This document shows positions 56,200-64,000 of a stretch of DNA of 64,000 nt, piece by piece. Within the stretch, counting starts at the first letter, position 1. The number at the start of each line of letters is the position of its first letter. The stretch lies in NCBI GenBank assembly GCA_033239005.1, contig BSQZ01000029.1, positions 3,593,501 through 3,657,500 of the forward strand. Direction: 5' to 3'. The translations under genes and the position numbers were made by a program. Below the pieces are notes generated by a model. It saw nothing but the letters and a program-made list of their open reading frames with translations. It made no database searches and was not told the origin of the DNA. Source of the DNA: Lamellibrachia satsuma (taxonomy: Eukaryota; Annelida; Polychaeta; Sabellida; Siboglinidae).

Positions 56200-57321
56200 A
56201 TATTTGTCATTGTGCCCAAGTCGCTATCTACTGCTGCTGAAAGTTTGTCCGCGAATACTGCCTCCCCTTTCCACTTAAATGAAGCCCATCCTTCATGTAC
56301 ATATCAGCCCTCCCAACAAAACTTCCCCATAAATCCACAAATCCAACTTCCTCTTCCCTACACAGCCTCTGGACTAACATGTTAATTGCCATCCCCCGAC
56401 AATTTCAATATTTGTGACCCCTCCTGCCCATTACAGGTAAAGTCCCTGACAGTATCACCTGCTCAACCCGCGTCTGTTTTAGTGTTCTGACCAACTGCCT
56501 ATATTTCCTAACTATGTCAGTTGTACCCTCCCTCTCTACGTTATTTGTCCCTACGTGTACTAAAACAGATCCACCCTTACCCGAGCCTACGATGTTTTTT
56601 ACCCTCTCAGTTATCGCCTCTATTTTGGCTCCAGGCAAGCAGACCACCACATCATCTCCCTTGTTTAAGACTCTGTCGGTCTTCCTAACTATCGAATCCC
56701 CCACAAACACCCTCGCTCTCTTCCTCACCCCCTCTATCACTGCTGCAGAATAACTCTTCCTTTCGATCCCCTCCATCACATTCTGTCCTGACCCCTTCCC
56801 TCCTGTTTCCCCCATTTCCCACTCCTTTGCTCTTGTCTCTCCCACTCCCCTCTCCTTCACTCCGGTTGTTTTCCCTTCCGTCTCCCCCACTCCCTTCTCC
56901 CCTACTCCCCTCTCCTTCACTCCGGTTGTTTTCCCTCCCGTCTCCCCCACTCCCTTCTCCTTCCCTCCTGTCTCCGCTACTCCCCTCTCCTTCACTCCGG
57001 TTGTCTTCCCTCCCGTATCTCCCACTCCCTTCTCCTTCCCTCCTGTCTCCCCTACTCCCCTCTCCCTCACTCCGGTTGTCTTCCCTCCCGTTCCTTTCCT
57101 TCCCGTCTCCTTACGTCCGTCTCCCTATGACCTGTCACCTTCCCTCCTCTCAGCTTCCTCCCAGGCTGAGGTGAGCTCTCCCTAGCATCTCTTGTGTCTT
57201 TCCCCACTTTATCGTCTACTGTTCCCCCACCGGAACTACTGGCACAACTCCCCTGTTCCCTTCCCACCATTGCCACAACGAGCAGCCTCAGCTCTTCCAA
57301 CTCCACCTCTAGTTCCTTCAT
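56200..57321 (-). pseudogene. CR1 ORF1 with SGNH esterase domain and repeat linker
   Basis: Minus strand. The N-terminus (57321) is a Glu/Leu-rich coiled coil (MKELEVELEELRLLVVAM). A frame change near 57070-57100 precedes a repetitive linker (GVGETGGKTTGVKER units, 56820-57070). The esterase domain shows VFVGDSIVRK (GDS nucleophile block), VHVGTNN and, past a stop or frame break near 56405, DLWGSF and DGLHLS (catalytic Asp-His). An SGNH esterase in ORF1 is characteristic of CR1-like LINEs. Confidence 0.75.
56820..57110. repeat. Minisatellite coding for the ORF1 linker
   Basis: Pyrimidine-rich 40-50 bp units (CTCCCACTCCCTTCTCC, CTTCACTCCGGTTGT) repeated about six times, within ORF1 of the CR1 element. 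Confidence 0.75.
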
Positions 57322-57426
57322 CTTCGCGCATCCCCTACACTCAAAACTAAAACTATCTGCCCGGACCTCAGCCCAGGACTTCTCGCACCCAGACTTGAGG
57401 AGGTCGTGAGCTTACGGGTGGTGTGT

Positions 57427-57660
57427 CCACCTCGCCAGAGGCTCAATCGATGAAAGATGCGTGACAGTACAGTCTACCTTGTCGCATCTGTTTAAGCCAA
57501 TCAAACACGCGGCAATCGTTAGCAACTAGATCGGTGCCGAATACGTTGATAAAAGTTCTCATCGGAAAGCCGTTACAATGAAGCAACATAAAAGCTACGC
57601 AATAATGTCCACAAACGTTAGACAGAGGACTCTGAAGTCTCTTGCTATTACGTGTGCTAA
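57427..57660 (-). pseudogene. Second Polinton remnant: protease C-terminus
   Basis: On the minus strand: NSKRLQSPLSNVCGHYCVAF then GFPMRTFINVFGTDLV, closely matching the C-terminal half of the protease at 24039-24527. The oxyanion-region Gln of CGQYC is His here. The text stops abruptly at an AATAGCAAGAG junction (about 57651), where subterminal-repeat sequence is joined instead of the rest of the gene. Confidence 0.85.
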
Positions 57661-57783
57661 CAGGGTCATTAAAAACTGAGATCAAAGAGTCAGTTAACAG
57701 TGGTCATTAACAGGGTCATTAATAACTGAGATCAAAGGACCTAACGAGGAGACGAGAAACGAACAAAACACGATATCGTACTA
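57661..57783 (-). mobile_element. Misjoined Polinton subterminal segment
   Basis: Contains AACAGGGTCATTAA(T/A)AACTGAG words, AAAGGACCTAACGAGGAGACG and CACGATATCGTAC, a second copy of the sequence at about 52910-53035. Its position beyond the protease fragment does not match the intact element, so it marks a rearrangement. Confidence 0.7.
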
Positions 57784-58290
57784 TAGTTTCGTTATATGTC
57801 AATATTTTAAAATAATTCGCTCTTACACTTTATCCATAACTCCTACAGTTTACCTATAATTCCTACAATTTACCCATAATTCCCCTAATGAATAAGAGTA
57901 CAAGCAAATTTTATTAAATATTTGAAAATAATGACACAATATTGTCCACAAACGTTAGACAGAGGACTCTAAAGTCTCTTGCCATACCGACGTACAGCTG
58001 ACGTAAGCTATAAACGTGTCAGGACATGCAGCTGACCTAAGCCGCACACAGAACAATACCAAATAAGGACATGCAGCTAACATAAGCCGCACCAGACGCG
58101 TCGCGGAAAGTGCACCATCAGCATATTTTCGTTATATGTCAATATTTTAAAATAATGCGCTCTTACACTTTATCCATAACTCCTACAGTTTACCCATAAT
58201 TCCTACAATTTACCCATAATTCCCCTATTGAATAAGAGTACAAGGAAAGTTTATTATTAAATATTTGAAAATAATGACACAATATTGACA
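57784..58290. repeat. Pair of ~160-bp direct repeats enclosing a Polinton protease scrap
   Basis: Repeats at about 57784-57945 and 58125-58288 share TTTCGTTATATGTCAATATT, CACTTTATCCATAACTCCTA and AATAATGACACAATATTG with few differences. Between them, at 57945-57985, lies GTCCACAAACGTTAGACAGA plus GGACTCTAAAGTCTCTTGCC, a 40-bp piece of the protease active-site coding sequence, then about 140 bp with GGACATGCAGCTGAC repeats. Confidence 0.75.
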
Positions 58291-58727
58291 GCATACACAA
58301 TGAAATATTTGTAAATTTATAAATGTTGTTCAGTGTATAAAGCGCTGTCCACGGCAGAAACTAGACTTGCTGCCACCTGGTGGCCTGTTGGGAAAAGGGA
58401 CACCCATTTTCAGTGTTTGGATGCGGCCATGATTTCAAGCATGTTTCTCGACACAACTTTGCAGCTCTGCACAGTATACACCTATGAGTTTAATTATTGC
58501 ACAAACTACCCACAACGCGTACGCACAAATCACCATCGACTCCCGAGACTTCAGAATGCATGTTCAGATGAGCATGCGTTAGAACGGTTTCCGCGTATTC
58601 TATTGCACCGATGATATTTTACGTTATGTGACCGAATAAACTTCCGGTAGAGCGGAAAATACAAAGCGATGTGTGAATTTCTCTGTTAACCCGACAACGT
58701 TACACTGAAAATGATGCATCATTAAAG
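58291..58727 (+). promoter_or_regulatory. Probable promoter / 5' UTR of the BAP18-like gene
   Basis: Less AT-rich than its flanks, with CpG dinucleotides, an ETS-type ACTTCCGG at about 58641 and CTGCCACCTGGTGG at about 58371-58384, upstream of the start codon. Assignment rests on position. Confidence 0.35.
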
Positions 58728-58745
58728 ATGAGTTCTGCGAACAAG
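58728..58745 (+). CDS. BAP18 (C17orf49-like), coding exon 1
   Basis: ATGAGTTCTGCGAACAAG|GTATGC encodes MSSANK and ends in phase 0. Vertebrate BAP18 begins MTSASTK followed by VGEIFS, and the next exon found at 63805 starts VGEIFSEAG. The exon is too short to recognise alone; the pairing makes it convincing. BAP18 is a SANT-type subunit of the MLL1/WDR5 and NURF complexes that reads H3K4me3-marked chromatin. Confidence 0.8.
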
Positions 58746-58983
58746 GTATGCAAATCTTACATCATTTGGGAAACATTAGTACATGATGTTTAAAACGATT
58801 GACGGTGATTGGTGAGGTCCAGACGCAGAGTCCAGAGTCTCAGAGAGAGTCGAGGCCGATGGCGCGGCGACGGCGATGGCGATGCCGGCGATGGATAACA
58901 TAATTCGGTAATACCCATCAATCATCATTGGCATTGATTGTCCCTCCGGCTCCGTCCCATCAAATTCAGTGGCATTATCGTCA

Positions 58984-59230
58984 GTGTGGCGCGGTGGTCG
59001 TGTGGTAGAGCGTCGGACTTTCTGTCGAAGTGACCATGGTTCGAAACCACCTCCGCCGTTTCGAAGCTTGGGCAATTTCATTCACCCCACTTTGCCTGTG
59101 TCTTTCGAAGAGACACGTTGGTGCCTTAAATCTGGTGTCTATGCCATTGAAAGTAAAACATCTCATACAAGGGGTAAATGTGTAACCTGTCATGGTGGAC
59201 TCACATAGTGGTTGTCTCTGTCTCTAACCC
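58984..59230 (+). mobile_element. tRNA-derived SINE
   Basis: GGCGCGGTGGTCGTGTGGTA (A-box-like) and GGTTCGAAACC (B box), 45-50 bp apart, form a tRNA-like head. A non-tRNA body follows with GCAATTTCATTCACCCCACT and GTGCCTTAAATCTGGTGTCT, but no cloverleaf acceptor stem closes, so it is a SINE and not a tRNA gene. Confidence 0.65.
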
Positions 59231-59239
59231 ACTGATTCT

Positions 59240-61491
59240 AGCTCCTCTTGGCTCTTTCTTGGTTTGTCGAGTCTTGGTCAGTTGACTTGTGTGCAGTAAA
59301 ATATATACTGTAGAAAATGCATTGTTGGTTTGACACAAGTATACAATTGCAATACGTGCTCTTCCTCCTTGTTCCCTGCTGTACAGGGGTGAGAGTCAGG
59401 TAAAGTATTGTCGAGCCACTCTTTCTGTTCTTTCTTTCCATAGTTTTCTATCGGCCGCCCCCTCTCCATCTTTCATCCTCCCCCGATCTTCTCATGTCCC
59501 TCCTCACGCAGTCCTCCCATCACGGCTGTGGGCTTCCCCTTTTCCTGCATCCTTGGTGTTTTTTCACCTCTGCTCTCTTTGCTAGTTTGCTTGCATCCAT
59601 TCTTACCAAGTGGCCTGCCCATCTCATCCTGCTTTTCACCAATCTTCCTGTTTCCTTAGGTCATTCATCCTTCTTCTATCCACCCTCTTTGTTCTTGTTA
59701 TTCAACGAACCCAGTTATTCTCACACACTTGCAGCTTCTGTTGTTGTTGTTCTGTCAATGCCACTGTCTTCATACCACACAGGCATGCTGGTGTAACACA
59801 CATGCCCATCCTTCATAACCATTCTTCTAAAGTACACAAAGCCATCCACTTGCTTGATCTCCTTACCATCCAACCTGATGTTCAACTCCTCTCTCTGGTG
59901 TCCAACCCACATAACTTCTGTCTTCTCTATGCTCATTCTCAGTCCGTGCTTCTCGGACACCCCCTTCCATTCCTCCAACACTTCCTGTAGGTCTTGTTTG
60001 CTTTCTGCTATTATGGCCAGATCGTCTGCATACATCATCTTCCTCAGAATATCCTTCATGCTGATCTTCCTGCTGATTATTTCTATCACCATGATAAACA
60101 GTAAAGGGCTAAGAGCACTTCCTTGTTTCAAACCGATGTTAACTGGAAACTCTTCCGACAACCCAGATCCAACCACAACTCTTCCTTTTGTTCTCTCATA
60201 CATTGCTTCCACCATCCTGGCTTCTGCTTCTGGCACTCCCATCCACCTCGCTGATGCCATCACCATCTCTTTAGGGACTGTGTCATAGGCCTTCTCCAAG
60301 TCCACAAATCCCACTGCCATTCTCCCTTGCATCTCCAACCTCTTCTCTACCATTTGTCTTAATACAAACATCCCATCAGTCATCCCTCTGCCCTTTCTAA
60401 ATCCTTGTTGTTCTTCACCCAATTCTTGCTCTACTTTCTTTCAGATCCTCACATCCAGGATCCTCTCTAGCAGCTTCATGATGTGACATAGAAGTGTGAT
60501 GCCTCAGTATTTCCCTGGGTCTTGCACATCTCCCTTCTTCTTCCATATTGGGACAATTAGCCCTGTCCGCCACTCATCTGGTACTTTACCTTGCCTCAAA
60601 CATGTATTCAGCAGCCTCTTTGTCCAGCTGATTCCACTCTCCCCCGCTGTCATTACCATCTCCACACGCATCTCATCGATACCAAGTGCTCTTCCCTTCT
60701 TCATCCCTTTCATCTCGGTTTGCATCTCTGTATCAGTAATATCAGTTAACTCCACTTTCCCCTCTACATATGATGGTAATTCCAGATCATTGTTATTTCT
60801 TTCCTGGTTCAGTAGCTCCTTGAAGTAGCTTTTCCCAGACCTTCAGCACTGCCTCTTGTTCTGTCACTAACTTCCCATTTCTATCCTTGATCACCATCCC
60901 ACCCTTCATGTCCTTACTATTCTCATCCCTGTCTCGGGCCATTTTGTATATCATCTTCTTTCCACCATCCTCATCTAGCTTACTATATACATCTGCTTCC
61001 ATATCTCTCCTCGCCTTATCAACAGCTCTTTTTGCTGCTCTCTTCTTCTGCCCGTATGTGTGTATCATCCTTGCATCCGGTTGATTTTCCTCTCTCCGTT
61101 GTCTTTTCAATTTTTTTAGGCTTCCTTCTTTTCACATACTGCCTCAGCAACCTTGCTTGTCCACCATCCTTGGTTACTACTTGACATTCTGCCCATTCCT
61201 GATGTTATTCCACGAACACCCCTGGCTTGTGCTGTGTCGTGACATGCTCTCTCCAGCCACAGCTTTACAATCCTTAATCTTCCATAGCTGCTGCTTCCGG
61301 ACTATCACTAGATCTAATTCTGTCTTGTGCTGTCCACTCCTGTATGTGATCTTGTGGCTCTCTCGCTTCTGGAAGAAAGAGCTAGCCACTGCTAACCCAT
61401 TTCTCGCCACCAGCTCCACCAGAGTTTGACCCTCTCTATTCCTCACTCCCCATCCATATCTGCCAACACTCTCCTCTTCACCTGGTTCCAA
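59240..61491 (-). mobile_element. RTE-like LINE, 5' truncated and decayed, in BAP18 intron
   Basis: Minus strand. Endonuclease end at 61177-61491 (GRYGWGVRNREGQTLVEL, KITYRSGQHKTELDLVI), connector at 60793-61110 (RRDMEADVYSKLDEDGGKK), and RT at 59721-60755 (GRALGIDEMRVEM, GLIVPIWKKKGD, QQGFRKGRGMTDGMFVLRQM, VDLEKAYDTVPKE, IGLKQGSALSPLLFIMVIE and MYADDLAIIAE). The RT core is unbroken for 233 codons. The wording fits RTE/RTE-X types; class assignment is by eye. Confidence 0.8.
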
Positions 61492-61785
61492 GTTGACTGA
61501 TAATAATATGGCAATGCTATGGTTATGGAGGATCTATGGCCTAGGACTGTGCTATATTATGGTGTGCAGTATGGGTGTTGGAAGATTTGGCCCAAGCGTT
61601 TTTGCAACCAATGAATGATGAGAAGTGTTCTCGTTTGCAAGGGTCAAATCAAATGTGTATGCAACCGGTGGCAGCGGGCTCTGTGGGCTGAAACATTTGT
61701 CATATTCTAACTGGGAAATGGGGTCTGTGAACCTTATTTAATATTGCATTTGTTATTTTCACTAATTTGACCGACCTTTTTTAAG

Positions 61786-61845
61786 AATTAAATTGTTTAA
61801 ATTATTAGAGATAAGAATATATACAAATGAACCGGTATGCCAATA

Positions 61846-61877
<32 letters not shown>

Positions 61878-61934
61878 TGGCATACTGATTCATTTGTATA
61901 TATTTTTATATTTAATAATTTAAACAATTTAATT
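61786..61934. repeat. Long imperfect palindrome with TA centre
   Basis: AATTAAATTGTTTA at 61786-61799 and TACAAATGAACCGGTATGCC further in are mirrored in reverse complement by GGCATACTGATTCATTTGTA and TAAACAATTTAATT ending at 61934. About 65-bp arms around a TA run; could form a cruciform or be a foldback element. Confidence 0.7.
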
Positions 61935-61936
61935 TG

Positions 61937-61938
<2 letters not shown>

Positions 61939-62007
<69 letters not shown>
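61939..62007. repeat. (TA)n microsatellite
   Basis: About 68 bp of TA beside the palindrome. Confidence 0.95.
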
Positions 62008-62011
<4 letters not shown>

Positions 62012-62324
62012 CATACACAACATTATTATTTTTATTTGAATAATTATTTTATTGCGTCAATTGCTTTCTGTTTTTTGGTGGATATTGCTCTACGATAATT
62101 GTATATTGTTATTACAATATTAGTGTGTGAGCATGTACATCATACTACATGTTTCTGTGTGCAATCATAATTTCCTGTTTTATCAGATCAAGTCACAGGC
62201 CAAAACAACTATGCAATTCCACTGCTTAAAATTCTGCTGCTAGCGTACGCTGAACCAACCATAGCTGAATTCAATAGCATTGCGGTTTTCAGCGAAGTAA
62301 GCTAAACCATCTGTCTGCTTGGGC

Positions 62325-63344
62325 CAGGGCTGGGTCCAATTACACAAAATTATATCAATTACAATTACATTAATTTTTTAAATTTCAATTACACTGTTTC
62401 AATTACAATTACATTGTGCGGAACCAAATATATTCAGCATTTGTTAATTATGTATTTTTGCACGTTTTGCTGAATTTCAATATTTTGTACACAATTGATA
62501 AACAAATATAACGGTAATGTTTGTACATTTGGTTGAATTGTGACTTTGAATAAAAGATAGCCGTTTAAAACATATTTTTATTATATAAAAATACAATGCA
62601 ATATCCAGACATAATCCTACAGGACATATTCCAATGCAGACATTTATCCGTGCGCATTTCTAAAATTTTTCCTTGGAAAATACTAATAATAGGGTATGAT
62701 GTGTTTACTTTGAGGTTGTAGCTCCTGCTCTAAGCTGACATTCTTAATTGGTCTGCCCTTTGCTTTGTGTGAGTTGGGAATGGGAAGAGAGGCCATATAA
62801 ACGGTCCTTGCCACCTGACCTGTCTCCAACCCACCACAACACAAGGGGTGTAATTGGCTTGCTAACTCTGCAATGTTTCACTGAGCTGATATTTTCTGAA
62901 GCAATATCAGGCTACAGGTCTTTCCATGTTGTTTGAATACCAGCTTAGCCTTTGTCTGACAATGTCTGTGCATTGTTTATTGCTTCCTGGCTGTTACCAA
63001 CTTACTGAAAAGGCTAATTGCTAAGGCTACCCACCACTAGCACCACTGACCAGTACCCACCAGACAGTGAATACTGAGACTTAACTATAAATATATAAGC
63101 AGGTGTTATTATTAGTCTTGATTTTGAACTCATGTGAGACTTAAATTATATTGTTATTGACAATTCCTTCAAGTAGTTTGTGATATGAAATGTACTGTAA
63201 TTGATTGTAATTGAAATAAATTTTCAATTACACAAAATATAACAATTACAATTGCAGCAACATTTTGAAACCATAATCAAGTACAATTACAATTACACAA
63301 TTTTGCTGTAATCAATTACAATTACATAATTGGACCCAGCCCTG
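62325..63344. mobile_element. Non-autonomous hAT element
   Basis: Ends CAGGGCTGGGTCCAATTA and its reverse complement TAATTGGACCCAGCCCTG. Perfect 8-bp target duplication GCTTGGGC at 62317-62324 and 63345-63352. Both ends contain AATTACAATTACA subterminal repeats. No transposase; the 1-kb interior is non-coding. CAGGG termini and 8-bp duplications define hAT. Confidence 0.92.
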
Positions 63345-63352
63345 GCTTGGGC

Positions 63353-63804
63353 TGAAACAACTGGGCTGAACCCGTCATGGGCTGAACCATCGGGGATCCT
63401 GCAGTTTCAGACATTGTCATGGGCCTTAAAATTAAATCTTGACTTATGAGCTCAGCCAATTAATTAAAGTTAAAGAAGTAGAAGACTGATTTTGGTCCTG
63501 AGCAGAAGTTGACAGTGGCGAATAACATCCAGACCCATGTTATCTTGGCTTTGGTAGCCTCTTGATGTCTCCAGTGGCAGTGGCAAAAAATCTCGGAATT
63601 GTACGCAACTCCGTACTGAGCATGGAAAATCACACGAAAATGCTGTATTGCATTTCGTACTACTGTTACTGCTTTGCAAAATTAGTCGGATTAGAAGATA
63701 CTTTACACAAGACACCACTAAGACTGTTGCATGCGATTGTTATAGACTGCCATTAGATAATGCATTATAATTTATGGAAATATGCTGCTCTACATTTCTT
63801 TCAG
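63353..63804. other. No gene recognised (end of BAP18 intron 1)
   Basis: Contains a pyrimidine-rich tract and acceptor just before 63805, and a chance open frame at 63562-63756 without recognised content. Confidence 0.5.
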
Positions 63805-63899
63805 GTTGGAGAGATCTTCTCCGAGGCTGGCAATGCCTTTAGTAAGCTTGGGGAATTAACGATGCAGCTGCACCCCCAAGGAGAACCGTCTCCCCTCAG
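63805..63899 (+). CDS. BAP18 (C17orf49-like), coding exon 2
   Basis: Acceptor CTACATTTCTTTCAG|GTT, donor CTCAG|GTGAGC. Encodes VGEIFSEAGNAFSKLGEL then TMQLHPQGEPSPL, differing at only a few positions from the vertebrate VGEIFSAAGAAFTKLGEL segment. Ends in phase 2, the rest (SANT domain) lying beyond the window. Intron 1 is about 5.06 kb and carries four mobile or foldback elements. Confidence 0.9.
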
Positions 63900-64000
63900 G
63901 TGAGCCTTCTCAAAGACAACAAACTACCTGTGCTGGTAGATGAGCAGTTACTGTCATGGTGATTGTACATTAATTAGTTTTGTTATGCAATTGAGTATGA

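Larger units (their letters stand above)
53170..57426 (-). mobile_element. CR1-type LINE, full length, young
   Basis: Contains ORF1 with an SGNH esterase and ORF2 with endonuclease and RT on the minus strand, bounded by an 18-bp target duplication. The 3' end (left side) has a GATGATG-rich run and a small duplication of GAGGCGACTTGCGGATGTTG (53131 and 53187). ORF2 has a single internal stop, so the insertion is recent. Confidence 0.9.

Noticed and set aside
58990..59065. A tRNA gene
   Set aside because: A and B boxes are present but no closed acceptor stem; continues into a SINE body.

Overview
The window is animal (metazoan) nuclear DNA and is mostly mobile elements. Two host genes can be recognised from short phase-compatible exons: a TspanC8-type tetraspanin most like TSPAN33 (exons between 34.4 and 42.7 kb) and the first two coding exons of a BAP18 (C17orf49-like) chromatin-complex subunit (58.7 and 63.8 kb). 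The spliced genes, long TA/CA/CATA microsatellites and the mix of L2, CR1, RTE-like, Gypsy, hAT and Polinton elements suggest an invertebrate. The species cannot be fixed from sequence alone.

The main feature is a complete but dead Polinton/Maverick (adintovirus-like) element at 4526-24992. It has about 180-190 bp terminal inverted repeats and an exact 6-bp target duplication, TCGGTT. It landed inside the reading frame of a minus-strand gene or transposon of an uncharacterised family, whose two halves lie at 3725-4525 and 24993-25160. The right half of the element carries the morphogenesis and replication set, packed tightly on the + strand: zinc-finger/protein-primed PolB, packaging ATPase, two conserved hypothetical proteins, two small ORFs, chromodomain integrase, a two-helix membrane protein, penton, a pVI-like protein, major capsid protein and adenain-like protease. 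Almost all carry frameshifts, stops or changed catalytic residues.

The left half (5.6-9.1 kb) is the accessory region. It holds a minus-strand ORF with four copies of a VMxE motif, a NADAR-domain exon, and a TATA-driven RPA-like OB-fold gene. That gene contains a strong phase-0 splice donor. Downstream lie an acidic protein and at least four short ORFs, every one of which starts in phase 0 immediately after an acceptor-like site. Three of the short ORFs are clearly homologous to each other. This looks like a common leader exon serving an array of alternative, duplicated terminal exons, and is the best candidate for an undescribed arrangement. A LINE (9422-13548) later split this region from PolB.

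Right of the Polinton are an L2-type LINE (25.6-29.2 kb), the tetraspanin gene with L2 fragments in its introns, a gene-poor stretch (42.7-49.6 kb), a decayed Ty3/Gypsy element (50.1-52.7 kb), and a second, opposite-strand Polinton remnant (52.76-57.66 kb) split by a nearly intact CR1 LINE with an 18-bp target duplication. The BAP18 first intron follows and holds a tRNA-derived SINE, an RTE-like LINE, a TA-centred palindrome and a hAT MITE with perfect 8-bp target duplications.
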